Positions 26,387 to 34,839 of a DNA stretch of 64,000 nucleotides are shown piece after piece. This stretch comes from an uncultured Alphaproteobacteria bacterium (GTDB lineage: Bacteria; Pseudomonadota; Alphaproteobacteria; Rhizobiales; Ancalomicrobiaceae). The stretch spans positions 1 through 64,000 of the forward strand of contig CALBKH010000110.1 in the NCBI GenBank assembly GCA_937892955.1, given 5' to 3'. Under the pieces are notes generated by a model. That model was not told the origin of the DNA and searched no databases. It saw only the letters and a program-made list of their open reading frames with translations. A program made the position numbers and the translations under genes. Every line of letters begins with the position of its first letter. Position 1 is the first letter of the stretch.

Positions 26387-26937
26387 GCCCAAATTCGCAC
26401 GTGCCTGTGGCCGCGTGCCGGTCGGTGGACCACCCGAGACAAGAGGCTCGGACCCGCCGGGGCAACCGGCAGCCGGAGATCTGAACCGGCGCACCTCGTG
26501 TCTCACACGGGGGACGTGGCTTGAAGCAACGACGTAGAGGGCTTTTTTGGTCTCTGTCGGCTCGTCCAAAGGCCGACGACACTAAAGAGGCAACTACTTC
26601 TTTGCCGGCGTGCGGACGGGACCTCCCATCCAAGCCATGGCAGCAACTTCCGTGATCGCGGACGTGTTCGCACGTTTTCGGTTCCGGAAAGGGTCCGCGC
26701 CCTCGTTCGCGGGTTCGGGTCGGTGATGAGCCGGCTCATCGGGTGCTTCGCACCGTCGTTCGACCGTCTCCAAAGCGGCCGCGACGCGTGACGCTGCTCC
26801 CCGAACACCTTCGCTCGTCCCCTCGGGGCCGGCGCGGAGGAAACGCCCGGGGGAGGCTCGCGCCCGACCGGGGATGACCGAACGCCGGCGGCTTCGTCGG
26901 CACCATGCGCCTTCTGGCTCCCGGGGAGGGACCGACC
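26387..26937 (+). ncRNA. Structured leader RNA of ornithine decarboxylase (candidate speF-type motif)
   Basis: About 550 bases separate the predicted start from the decarboxylase ATG. An 11-bp helix with one mismatch (GAGACAAGAGG at 26436-26446 with CCTCGTGTCTC at 26494-26504) encloses two hairpins, GCCGG-ggcaa-CCGGC (26456-26470) and GCCGG-agatctgaa-CCGGC (26472-26490), making a three-way junction. Further down are GTCGGC/GCCGAC around 26557-26577 and the perfect palindrome GATGAGCCGGCTCATC (26725-26740). A cis-acting RNA family called speF is known upstream of alphaproteobacterial ornithine decarboxylase genes; assignment here rests on position and structure, not on a covariance search. Confidence 0.65.
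26521..26655 (+). CDS. Possible leader peptide in the decarboxylase leader (44 residues, TTG start)
   Basis: A TTG-initiated frame follows a good Shine-Dalgarno sequence (GGGGGA, six bases away) that sits just after the main leader helix. The product starts LKQRRRGLFWSLSARPKADD and ends PWQQLP. The early Arg run uses CGA, CGT and AGA, codons that are rare in this CGC-dominated genome. That composition suits a ribosome-stalling or attenuation peptide that senses arginine supply or polyamines. It may instead be chance within a structured RNA; only the start context and codons support it. Confidence 0.4.
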   Translation: MKQRRRGLFWSLSARPKADDTKEATTSLPACGRDLPSKPWQQLP

Positions 26938-28068
26938 ATGACCGACCGTATCCGCGAATTCCTCCGCACCCGCCGTCCCGACGGTCCCTGCCTGGTGGTC
27001 GACCTCGACGTCGTGCGCGAGAAGTACATGTCCTTCGCCAAGGCCATGCCCGACACCCGCGTCTTCTACGCGGTGAAGGCCAACCCGGCGCCGGAGGTGC
27101 TCGCCCTCCTCGCCGAGCTCGGCTCGTGCTTCGACACCGCCTCGGTGCAGGAGGTCGAGATGGCGCTCGCCGCCGGCGCCTCGCCGGAGCGCATCTCCTT
27201 CGGCAACACCATCAAGAAGGAGCGCGACGTCGCCCGCGCCTTCGAGCTCGGTGTGCGCCTCTACGCCGTCGACTGCGAGGCCGAGGTCGAGAAGGTCGCC
27301 CGCGCCGCTCCCGGCTCGAGCGTCTTCTGCCGCATCCTCTCCGACGGCGCCGGCGCCGAATGGCCGCTCAGCCGCAAGTTCGGCTGCGAGCCGGCGATGG
27401 CGCCGCGCGTGCTCGAGCACGCCCATCGCCTCGGCCTCGACGCCTACGGCGTGTCCTTCCACGTCGGTTCGCAGCAGCGCGACACCGGCGCCTGGGACGA
27501 GGCCGTGGCCTCCGCCGCCTGGATCTTCCGTGAGATGAGCGAGCGCGGCATCACGCTGCGCATGGTCAACCTCGGCGGTGGTTTCCCGACGAAGTATCTC
27601 AAGGAAGTGCCGGCGGTGCAGGCCTACGCCCAGGCCATCTCCGACGCCATCCTCACCCACTTCGGCAACCACACCCCCGAGACGATCATCGAGCCCGGTC
27701 GCGGCATGGTCGGCTCCGCCGGTGTGATCAAGTCGGAGGTCGTGCTCGTTTCCAAGAAGAGCGACGACGACGACGTCCGTTGGGTCTATCTCGACATCGG
27801 TAAGTTCGGTGGTCTCGCCGAGACCATGGACGAGGCGATCCGTTATCCGATCACCACCGATCGCGATCACGACGAGAAGGGCGCCTGCGTCCTCGCCGGC
27901 CCGACCTGCGACAGTGCCGACGTGCTCTACGAGAAGACCCCGTATTTCCTGCCGATCTCCCTCGAGATCGGCGACGAGGTCCTGATCGAAGGCACCGGCG
28001 CCTATACGACCACCTACTCGGCGGTCGCCTTCAACGGCTTCGCGCCCTTGAAGAGCTACGTCATCTGA
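26938..28068 (+). CDS. Ornithine decarboxylase (PLP, alanine racemase-fold type)
   Basis: This 376-residue group IV decarboxylase converts ornithine (possibly also lysine) to putrescine. The PLP lysine is in FYAVKANP near residue 43, the pyridoxal phosphate-binding glycines in NLGGGFPTKY, and the substrate end motif in GPTCDSADVLYE, whose Cys-Asp pair is catalytic across the dimer. The start MTDRIREFL at 26938 has a GGGGAGGG site; an in-frame ATG at 26905 is less likely. It supplies putrescine to the homospermidine synthase encoded 3.4 kb downstream. The gene stands behind a long structured leader and ends at a 14-bp hairpin. Confidence 0.93.
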   Translation: MTDRIREFLRTRRPDGPCLVVDLDVVREKYMSFAKAMPDTRVFYAVKANPAPEVLALLAELGSCFDTASVQEVEMALAAGASPERISFGNTIKKERDVARAFELGVRLYAVDCEAEVEKVARAAPGSSVFCRILSDGAGAEWPLSRKFGCEPAMAPRVLEHAHRLGLDAYGVSFHVGSQQRDTGAWDEAVASAAWIFREMSERGITLRMVNLGGGFPTKYLKEVPAVQAYAQAISDAILTHFGNHTPETIIEPGRGMVGSAGVIKSEVVLVSKKSDDDDVRWVYLDIGKFGGLAETMDEAIRYPITTDRDHDEKGACVLAGPTCDSADVLYEKTPYFLPISLEIGDEVLIEGTGAYTTTYSAVAFNGFAPLKSYVI

Positions 28069-28193
28069 TACGAAGATCGAAACTTCCTTTCGATCTTCGT
28101 ATTCCGCCCGTCGGAAATGCCCTGACCTCACGAAGGCATTTTCCGACGGAGTGGATCCGGCATCGCGAAGCGATCTGCCGGATCTCGTGAGAT
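28069..28193 (+). terminator. Terminator followed by a string of hairpins after ornithine decarboxylase
   Basis: Immediately after the stop codon is a perfect 14-bp stem, TACGAAGATCGAAA / TTTCGATCTTCGTA (28069-28101), loop CTTCC, a likely terminator. Three more dyads follow in a row: CCGTCGGAAATGCC with GGCATTTTCCGACGG (28108-28149, one bulge), ATCCGGCA / TGCCGGAT (28155-28183) and ATCTC-gt-GAGAT (28182-28193). Like element copy A, the cluster begins TGATAC at a stop codon, but its sequence is otherwise different. Confidence 0.7.
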
Positions 28194-28302
28194 GATCTCC
28201 GCCGGCCCCCGCCGGGGCCGGCACTCCTCACGAAAACCGCTCCCGACCGGCCGGGTCTCCCGGCACGAGGGTCGTCGTCCGCTCCGCTCCAGGATCACGA
28301 CC

Positions 28303-28860
28303 ATGACCGTCGCCCATCTCGTCCCCCTCGCCTCCCCCGGCTTCCTCGTCCGCGACGAAGCGATCTCCGACGCCGCCGCGCGAGAGCACCTGCTCGACGA
28401 CGCTTTCGGCGCCGCGCGCTTCGCCAAGACCAGCGAGCGCCTGCGCGAGGGGCGTCTGCCGGCCGAAGGCCTCGCCCTGGCGGCCGAGGACGACGCCGGT
28501 CGCCTCATCGGCACCGTGCGCCTGTGGCACGTCGACCTCGGTTCGGCCGGCGCCGGGCTGATGCTCGGGCCGATCGCGGTCGCGGCCGAAGCGCGCACTC
28601 TCGGTCTCGGCTCGGCGCTGATGCGGGTGGCGATCGATCGCGCCCGCCGGCTCGGCCATCGCGCCATCGTGCTGGTCGGCGATGCGCCCTACTACGAGCG
28701 CTTCGGCTTCTCGCCCGCGCTCACCACCGGTCTCGATCTGCCCGGCCCGGTCGATCGCGCCCGCTTCCTGGGGCTCGAACTCGAGCCCGGCGCTCTCGCC
28801 GACGCCCGCGGCATGGTCGCGGCGACCGGCATCGTCGAGGCGCTCGCCGAGGCGGCGTGA
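28303..28860 (+). CDS. GNAT family N-acetyltransferase
   Basis: This 185-residue acetyltransferase has the acetyl-CoA-binding motif as LGPIAVAAEARTLGLGSALMRVAIDRAR, with the pyrophosphate loop in the middle, then HRAIVLVGDAPYYERFGFSP. The last segment is typical of the YhbS/predicted N-acetyltransferase group. Its substrate is unknown; a polyamine is possible because of the neighbouring decarboxylase gene, but nothing in the sequence proves it. The start at 28303 follows AGGATCA. Confidence 0.87.
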   Translation: MTVAHLVPLASPGFLVRDEAISDAAAREHLLDDAFGAARFAKTSERLREGRLPAEGLALAAEDDAGRLIGTVRLWHVDLGSAGAGLMLGPIAVAAEARTLGLGSALMRVAIDRARRLGHRAIVLVGDAPYYERFGFSPALTTGLDLPGPVDRARFLGLELEPGALADARGMVAATGIVEALAEAA

Positions 28861-29027
28861 TCCCGTCGACCCGAATGCCTCGGGGCGCCGCCGAGCGCGG
28901 CGAGGTACTCCGCTCCCCGCGCACCTTTCCCGCCCTTGGCAATTCTCTTGCATCGTCCCCGCCATCGTCACCCGCGGCCGGTCCCTCCGGCCGCGGCGTG
29001 TCGCATTTCGACGGCGAGGAGACGACG

Positions 29028-29513
29028 ATGGGTGAGGAAACCGCCACACGCGACCGGGCGCGCGAAGCGCTCGCCACTCTCGAAGGCGCCCGCGCCGCCC
29101 GCACCGCGCCCGAGACCTCCGAGGCCGCCGTGCTCGCCGCCCTGGCGCTCGCTCCCGACGACCTCGCGGTGCGCATGGCCGCCTACAAGTTCTATTTCTA
29201 CGGTGCCCGCCTCGCCGAGGCGCTGCCTCACGCCGGCTGGACCATCGCCCACGCCGCCCGCGCCCTCGCCCTGCCCGAGGACTGGCGCCGGGTCGAGCCG
29301 GGATCGGCCGCCTTCGACACGCTCGACGAAGGACCCCGCCTCTTCCTCCAGTCGTTGCTCGCCTGGGGTTATTGCAAGGCGCGCCTCGGCGATCTCCCGG
29401 CGGGTATCGAGGCGATGACGAAGGTCGCCGCACTCGATCCGCGCGACCGCTTCGGCGCCGCCCGCCTCGCCGATGTCGTCCGCCGCGAGGGCCGCGACGA
29501 CGAGGATGGGTGA
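29028..29513 (+). CDS. Hypothetical protein with TPR-like helices
   Basis: This 161-residue cytoplasmic protein is not one I recognise. It is rich in Ala and Leu with helix pairs (AVLAALALAPDDLAVRMAAY, then YGARLAEALPHAGWTIAHAA) and a last pair GYCKARLGDLPAGIEAMTKVAALDPRD that fits a tetratricopeptide repeat, suggesting a protein-binding scaffold. A GAGGAG site precedes the ATG. Codon use is like its neighbours. It could be a member of a family confined to alphaproteobacteria. Confidence 0.7.
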   Translation: MGEETATRDRAREALATLEGARAARTAPETSEAAVLAALALAPDDLAVRMAAYKFYFYGARLAEALPHAGWTIAHAARALALPEDWRRVEPGSAAFDTLDEGPRLFLQSLLAWGYCKARLGDLPAGIEAMTKVAALDPRDRFGAARLADVVRREGRDDEDG

Positions 29514-29639
29514 CGTCTCCGCCGCCTCCCCTCACCGCCCCCATCACCGTCGAAACCGCCCGTCACACGACATCGGTCAAGTCGTTCCGTCCCGTCCGGT
29601 GGCATTCTGAGGAAAACATAGACGGGCGATCGAACTTCC

Positions 29640-30212
29640 GTGACCGACCTCTCCTCCTCTCCCCCCGCCCCCCGTCCGCGTGGCGACACGCTGCCGGGCA
29701 ATCCGATGATGTGGCTGCTGATCGCCGCCGAGCTTCTGGTCTTCGGCGCCGCGCTCCTCGGCTACGCCGGCGCCCGCGCCCTCGATCCCGCCGGCTTCGC
29801 CGCCGCCCAGGACGGGCTCGACCGCCTCGCCGGCACGATCAACACCGCGGTGCTGCTGACCTCCGGCCTCTTCGCCGCCCTCGCCACCGAGGCGCGTCGG
29901 CGCGGTGAACGGGGGTGGACCCGCATCCTCCTCACCGTCGCCGCGTTGATCGGCTCGATCTTCCTGGTGGTGAAGGCTCACGAATACGCCGCCGAGATCG
30001 CCGCCGGCAACGGCCTCGACACCTCGACCTTCCACACCCTCTACTTCCTGATCACCGGCTTCCACGCCGTCCACGTGGTCTTCGGCATCGTCATCCTCGG
30101 CATCGTCATGATCTTCGACGACCTCGAGCACGTCGAGACCGGCACCGCCTTCTGGCACATGGTCGATCTGGTCTGGGTGGTGGTCTTCCCCACCCTCTAC
30201 CTGTTGCGCTGA
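29640..30212 (+). CDS. Heme-copper oxidase subunit III family protein (NorE-like)
   Basis: This 190-residue membrane protein of the cytochrome c oxidase subunit III superfamily has five hydrophobic helices, including MMWLLIAAELLVFGAALLGY and the family pattern TLYFLITGFHAVHVVFGI. The end reads FWHMVDLVWVVVFPTLYLL. The small size fits NorE, an accessory of nitric oxide reductase. The start is GTG at 29640 and its ribosome binding site is weak. It is followed after 11 bases by the small subunit IV-like gene. No norCB genes are in the window, so its partner oxidase lies elsewhere. Confidence 0.85.
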   Translation: MTDLSSSPPAPRPRGDTLPGNPMMWLLIAAELLVFGAALLGYAGARALDPAGFAAAQDGLDRLAGTINTAVLLTSGLFAALATEARRRGERGWTRILLTVAALIGSIFLVVKAHEYAAEIAAGNGLDTSTFHTLYFLITGFHAVHVVFGIVILGIVMIFDDLEHVETGTAFWHMVDLVWVVVFPTLYLLR

Positions 30213-30223
30213 GGAGGGGCTCC

Positions 30224-30553
30224 ATGCATCCCGAGACGCGCCATCTCGTTCTCACCTGGGCCGTTCTCATGGGGCTGACCACGGCGCTCGGCTTCGCCGG
30301 CGACGTTCTCCATGCCTCGCGCCTCGGCGTCGCCTTCCTCGCCGTCATCGGCGTCGTCACGCTGGTCAAGGCGCGCCTCGTCCTCGCCCGCTACCTGAGG
30401 CTGGAACTGGCGCCGGGCTTCCTCTCCGGCTTCACCGGCTCCCTCGCCGTCACCGTGGCGGTGATCGTCCTCTCCTTCGCCGTCATCCACCAGCCGCTCG
30501 TCGCCAAGCCCTTCGCCGGCGCTCCGATCGAGCGGCCGACGGCGAAGCCCTGA
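30224..30553 (+). CDS. Cytochrome c oxidase subunit IV-like small membrane protein (NorF-like)
   Basis: This is a 109-residue protein with three hydrophobic helices (LVLTWAVLMGLTTALGFAGD, GVAFLAVIGVVTLVKARLVL, then SLAVTVAVIVLSFAVIHQ). The middle helix with KARLVLARYLRLE is characteristic of the prokaryotic subunit IV/NorF family. The GAGGAGGGG site between it and the NorE-like gene and the 11-base gap show that the two are co-translated. Its function as an accessory of a terminal oxidase or nitric oxide reductase is inferred from family and pairing. Confidence 0.83.
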   Translation: MHPETRHLVLTWAVLMGLTTALGFAGDVLHASRLGVAFLAVIGVVTLVKARLVLARYLRLELAPGFLSGFTGSLAVTVAVIVLSFAVIHQPLVAKPFAGAPIERPTAKP

Positions 30554-30560
30554 CGTCGAT

Positions 30561-31220
30561 TCACCGCGGCTCGAGCGTCCAGGACACCGGGCGCCGCGCG
30601 CCCTTGACGGTCATCAGCCCTCGCGCCCGGTCGCCGATCAGCGTGCCGCGATAGCGCTGGACACAGGTCGTTCGCGCTTCGCACAGCCGCCGGAAGAAGA
30701 TCGACCGACCGAGGACACGGCCATCGACGATCGGATCCTTCGCCCGCCCCGGCATGGTCGGATCGGAGAAGCCGGAGAAGCGCCGACCGTTCACCGTGAG
30801 ATCGACGACGGCGACCGTGGCTCCGGTCCGCAGCTCGTAGCGCCCACTGGCGAAACGCCCGCTCGCGAGGCGGCCACGGCCGGCGACACCGGGTTGCCCG
30901 GTGCCCGCTTTCTGCACCACGCAGCGGATGGTGATCGGCGCACGGACGCAGCCGAAGGCGTTGTAGGCGACGGTCGCCCCGCCGACGAAGGGTCCGCCCG
31001 CCGGTCGGCCGCAGGCATCCTCCGCCGGATAGGCGCAACCCTGCAGCGTCGTGCGGGTCAGCTGCGACATCCAGGGGCCGTCGACCTGCCGCCAATAGGA
31101 TTCGTAGTCGCCGCGCGGCAGCCGCGTCGGTGTGGTCGGCCCGGTCGCCTGTGCCGCCGCCGGCGTCACCGAACCGGCGACGACGAGAAGCCCGCCCAGG
31201 ATCGCACCGAGTGTCCTCAT
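30561..31220 (-). CDS. Secreted cysteine-containing hypothetical protein
   Basis: This 219-residue protein has a signal peptide (MRTLGAILGGLLVVAGSVTP, cleaved near AAAQA). The mature part has six cysteines (in GCAYPAEDACG, GCVRAPITIRC and LCEARTTC), which could form three disulfides, and a strand-rich body with SGRFASGRYELR. I do not recognise the family. The start at 31220 follows GGGAGGCGAG and gives a better signal peptide than the longer frame. It is convergent with the NorF-like gene and divergent from homospermidine synthase. Confidence 0.7.
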   Translation of the reverse strand: MRTLGAILGGLLVVAGSVTPAAAQATGPTTPTRLPRGDYESYWRQVDGPWMSQLTRTTLQGCAYPAEDACGRPAGGPFVGGATVAYNAFGCVRAPITIRCVVQKAGTGQPGVAGRGRLASGRFASGRYELRTGATVAVVDLTVNGRRFSGFSDPTMPGRAKDPIVDGRVLGRSIFFRRLCEARTTCVQRYRGTLIGDRARGLMTVKGARRPVSWTLEPR

Positions 31221-31448
31221 TCTCGCCTCCCGGCCTTCTCCCGTGTCGATCATGATCGAATATTAGCCATCCCGTCGAGGAATGCCACGCCGACCGCGAC
31301 GGTTCCGCGACGGTTTCGCGACACCGATTCCCGTTGACCTGCGGTCCCGGCTCTGATTTGTGATCACCTTCGCGCGCGCGTGCGTACCTCCATGCGCGCC
31401 CCTCGGCTTTCCCGGGCGTTTCGACGCCGCCTCTCGGAGTGACGAAGA

Positions 31449-32879
31449 ATGACGACTTGGCCGATCTACGGCGAGATCACCGGCCCCATCGTGATGATCG
31501 GCTTCGGCTCGATCGGCCGCGGCACGCTGCCCCTGATCGAACGTCATTTCACCTTCGACAAGTCGCGCCTCGTGGTCATCGACCCCTCGGACGCCGACCG
31601 CGAGCTCGTCGACGAGCGCGGCTACGCCTTCGTCCATCAGGCGGTGACCAAGGAGAACTACCGCACCCTCCTCACCCCCTTCCTCACCCGAGGTGGCGGC
31701 CGGCCCTTCATCGTCAACCTCTCGGTCGACACCTCGTCGCTCGACCTGATGAAGTTCGCCCGCGAGCTCGGCGCCCTCTACATCGACACCGTCGTCGAGC
31801 CCTGGCTCGGCTTCTACTTCGACAAGTCGGCCGGCCCGGAGGCGCGCTCCAACTACGCCCTGCGCGAGACCGTGCGCGCCGAGGCCCGCGCCCATCCCGG
31901 CGGCCCGACCGCCGTCTCCTGCTGCGGCGCCAACCCGGGCATGGTCTCCTGGTTCGTCAAGGCCGCCCTCCTCGACATCGCCCGCGACACCGGCGTGAAG
32001 GTCGACAAGCCGACCACCCGCGAGGGCTGGGCGAAGCTGATGCAGAGCCTCGGCGTCAAGGGCGTCCACATCGCCGAGCGCGACACCCAGCGTTCGAAGA
32101 ATCCGAAGCCGATGAACGTCTTCGTCAACACCTGGTCGGTCGAGGGCTTCGTCTCGGAAGGCCTGCAGCCGGCCGAACTCGGCTGGGGCACCGCCGAGAC
32201 CTGGATGCCGGACAACGGCCGCACCCACGCCACCGGTTGCAAGGCGGCGATCTATCTGCTGCAGCCCGGCGCCAACACGCGCGTCCGCACCTGGTGCCCG
32301 ACGCCCGGCGCCCAGTACGGCTTCCTCGTCACCCACAACGAGTCGATCTCCATCGCCGACTACTTCACCGTCGGCGACAAGGAGAAACCCGCCTTCCGGC
32401 CGACCTGCCACTACGCCTACCACCCGGCCAACGACGCGGTGTTGTCGCTGCACGAGATGTTCGGAGCGGCCGGCGCCAAGCAGCCGGTCAACCACATCCT
32501 CGACGAACACGAGATCGTCGACGGCATCGACGAACTCGGCGTCCTCCTCTACGGCCACGCCAAGAACGCCTACTGGTACGGCTCGCAGCTCTCGATCGAG
32601 GAGACCCGCGTGCTCGCCCCCGACCAGAACGCCACCGGCCTGCAGGTGTCCTCCGCCGTGCTCGCCGGCATGGTCTGGGCGCTCGAGAACCCGGAGGCCG
32701 GCATCGTCGAGGCCGACGAGATGGACCACGAACGCTGCCTCGAGGTGCAGACCCCTTACCTCGGTCCGGTCTGCGGCTACTACACCGACTGGACCCCGCT
32801 GAAGGACCGTCCCGGCCTCTTCCCCGAGGACATCGACACGGCGAACCCCTGGTCGTTCCGCAACGTCCTGGTCCGCTGA
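31449..32879 (+). CDS. hss: Homospermidine synthase
   Basis: This 476-residue NAD-dependent enzyme joins two putrescines (or putrescine and spermidine) into homospermidine. The Rossmann motif is GFGSIGRGTLP at residues 17-27. The family-specific segments DTVVEPWLGFYFD, SCCGANPGMVSWFVK and WGTAETWMPDNGRTHATGC are present. A GGAG site precedes the ATG. Together with the ornithine decarboxylase encoded upstream it forms a putrescine-to-homospermidine route, the major polyamine route in many alphaproteobacteria. A strong terminator follows. Confidence 0.96.
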   Translation: MTTWPIYGEITGPIVMIGFGSIGRGTLPLIERHFTFDKSRLVVIDPSDADRELVDERGYAFVHQAVTKENYRTLLTPFLTRGGGRPFIVNLSVDTSSLDLMKFARELGALYIDTVVEPWLGFYFDKSAGPEARSNYALRETVRAEARAHPGGPTAVSCCGANPGMVSWFVKAALLDIARDTGVKVDKPTTREGWAKLMQSLGVKGVHIAERDTQRSKNPKPMNVFVNTWSVEGFVSEGLQPAELGWGTAETWMPDNGRTHATGCKAAIYLLQPGANTRVRTWCPTPGAQYGFLVTHNESISIADYFTVGDKEKPAFRPTCHYAYHPANDAVLSLHEMFGAAGAKQPVNHILDEHEIVDGIDELGVLLYGHAKNAYWYGSQLSIEETRVLAPDQNATGLQVSSAVLAGMVWALENPEAGIVEADEMDHERCLEVQTPYLGPVCGYYTDWTPLKDRPGLFPEDIDTANPWSFRNVLVR

Positions 32880-32924
32880 CGCTCGCAACCGAAACGATCG
32901 CGAAGTGATACCACACGCCCGGAT

Positions 32925-32953
32925 GGCCGGAGAGCCCCCTCTCCGGCCGTTTT
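32925..32953 (+). terminator. Rho-independent terminator after homospermidine synthase
   Basis: A perfect 10-bp stem, GGCCGGAGAG / CTCTCCGGCC, has a four-base loop and runs into GTTTT. It is the textbook form. Confidence 0.85.
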
Positions 32954-33068
32954 CGTGGGCGGTTCACCGATCCATGAGCCACCCACGTGGGTTTTCTCAC
33001 GGTGGGTCAACGTTTTGTTCACCGGACCAGCCGAACGTCGAGGAATCCCCTCACGAGGTTCCCGCCCG

Positions 33069-34745
33069 ATGAAGAACTGGTCCGTCTCGCTCAAGCTCAC
33101 GCTGCTCTTCGTAGCGGCCATCCTGGTCTCCGTCGTCATCGGCGTCTTCAGTCTGTGGGCCGGTCATACGCAGGATCACCTCGACGACACCATGCGTCGG
33201 GCCTACCTCGGTCAGACCCACGTCGAGAAGATCAACGGCCTCGTCTACGCCGTGGTGATGGACAGCCGCGGCGTCTACATGTCCGAGGACCCGGCCAAGC
33301 TGAAGAAGTTCGCCGACGGCATAGCGGCCTCGCTGACCAAGATGACGAACACCGTCTCCGAGTGGGAGAAGGACGTCGCCCCCTCGCTGCGCGGCAAATT
33401 CGACGAGATGAAGGGCCGCGTCGCCCAATTCCGCGACTTCCGCACCGAGATGGCTCGCCGCGGCATCGCCGAGGGCAACGCCATCGCCCGCGAACTCGGC
33501 GACAACGACGCCAACCGCGCCGTTCGCTCCGCCCTCAACAAGGACCTCGAAGCGCTCGCCGTCGGATTGAAGGACCAAGCGGACCAGTCCTCCGGAGAGT
33601 TGGAGCATCTCGCCGATCTGATCACCGTCGTCGATGCGGTGCTGATCGCGCTCGTCTTCGTCATCGGCGGCCTCGGCATGTGGGTCGCCCGCACCGGCAT
33701 TTCGCGCCCGATCCACCACCTCATCGAGACCATGGCGGCGATCTCCGGCGGCCGCACCGACGTCGACGTGCCTCACCGTGATCGCGGCGACGAGATCGGC
33801 CGGATCGCCGGCGCCGTCGCCGACTTCCGCGACGCCGTCGCCCGTTCCGAGACGATGAGGTCGTCCCTGTCGCAGGAGGGCCTCGCCCGCGCCGAGCGCC
33901 AGACCCGCATCGACGCCGCCGTCGCCGGCTTCGATCGCGAGATCAAGGCGCTCTCCGACGATCTGGGCAAGGCCGCCGCCACTCTGTCGGACGCCGCCCG
34001 CGGCCAGATCCGCGACGCCGGCGCCGCGTCCGACCGTACCCGCTCGGTCGCCGACGCCTCGGCCCGCGCCACCACCAACGTCCAGTCCGTCGCCGCCGCC
34101 GCCGAGGAACTCTCCGCCTCGGTCGTCGAGATCAACGCCCGCGTCGGCGACGCCACCGCCACCGCCCAGGCCGCCGTCGCCACGGCGTCGCGCTCGTCGG
34201 CCTCCGTCCAGGGTCTCGCCGGATCCGCCCAGAAGATCGGTGAAGTCGTCGACCTCATCCGCTCGATCGCCGAGCAGACCAATCTCCTCGCTCTCAACGC
34301 CACCATCGAGGCGGCGCGCGCCGGCGAGGCCGGCCGCGGCTTCGCCGTCGTGGCGAGCGAAGTCAAGGCGCTCGCCGACCAGACCGCCAAGGCGACCGAA
34401 GAGATCTCCCAGCAGATCGTCCAGATCCAGACCACCGCCCGCGCCTCGGTCTCGGCCATCGAGGAGATCGGCGCGACCATCCGCACCATCGACGAGATCA
34501 CCGGCACCGTCGCCGCCGCGGTCGAGGAGCAGAGCGCATCGACCAGCGAGATCGCCCGCAACGTTTCGCACGCCGCCCACGCCACCGGCGAGGTCGACCG
34601 CGACATCGGCGAAATCGACCATGTGGTCACCGCCACGGTGAAGAGCGCCGACGGCCTCCTGAGCCTCGCGGAGAACCTCACCGCGCGCACCGACGACCTC
34701 GGCCGGCGGGTCGAGCGGTTCCTCGCCGCCCTGCGGGCGGCGTGA
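33069..34745 (+). CDS. Methyl-accepting chemotaxis protein
   Basis: This is a 558-residue chemoreceptor. Membrane helix 1 lies at residues 10-31 (KLTLLFVAAILVSVVIGVFS) and a four-helix-bundle-like periplasmic domain with YAVVMDSRGVYMS covers about 32-190. Helix 2 starts near 195 (VVDAVLIALVFVIGG), then a HAMP domain follows. The signalling domain holds the invariant tip LRSIAEQTNLLALNATIEA-type segment and KALADQTAKATEEI. It signals to the CheA/CheW array. The C-terminus lacks a CheR-tethering pentapeptide. The ligand is unknown. Confidence 0.93.
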   Translation: MKNWSVSLKLTLLFVAAILVSVVIGVFSLWAGHTQDHLDDTMRRAYLGQTHVEKINGLVYAVVMDSRGVYMSEDPAKLKKFADGIAASLTKMTNTVSEWEKDVAPSLRGKFDEMKGRVAQFRDFRTEMARRGIAEGNAIARELGDNDANRAVRSALNKDLEALAVGLKDQADQSSGELEHLADLITVVDAVLIALVFVIGGLGMWVARTGISRPIHHLIETMAAISGGRTDVDVPHRDRGDEIGRIAGAVADFRDAVARSETMRSSLSQEGLARAERQTRIDAAVAGFDREIKALSDDLGKAAATLSDAARGQIRDAGAASDRTRSVADASARATTNVQSVAAAAEELSASVVEINARVGDATATAQAAVATASRSSASVQGLAGSAQKIGEVVDLIRSIAEQTNLLALNATIEAARAGEAGRGFAVVASEVKALADQTAKATEEISQQIVQIQTTARASVSAIEEIGATIRTIDEITGTVAAAVEEQSASTSEIARNVSHAAHATGEVDRDIGEIDHVVTATVKSADGLLSLAENLTARTDDLGRRVERFLAALRAA

Positions 34746-34839
34746 TCCCGGGCGAACGGCGCGAGAACCTGTCATCGTATACCAATTCGACAGGGTTCCC
34801 GATGCAGAATGAGGACGTCCGGGTTCATCGGGGTCGTAT

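Noticed and set aside
26503..28224. Long minus-strand frame opposite ornithine decarboxylase
   Set aside because: It is a shadow of a clear decarboxylase gene, with repeated Gly/Asp/Val composition and no family match.
32981..32992. ACCCACGTGGGT palindrome before the chemoreceptor gene as an operator
   Set aside because: It follows a terminator and has TTTT after it, so it may only be a second terminator-like hairpin; nothing further supports it.
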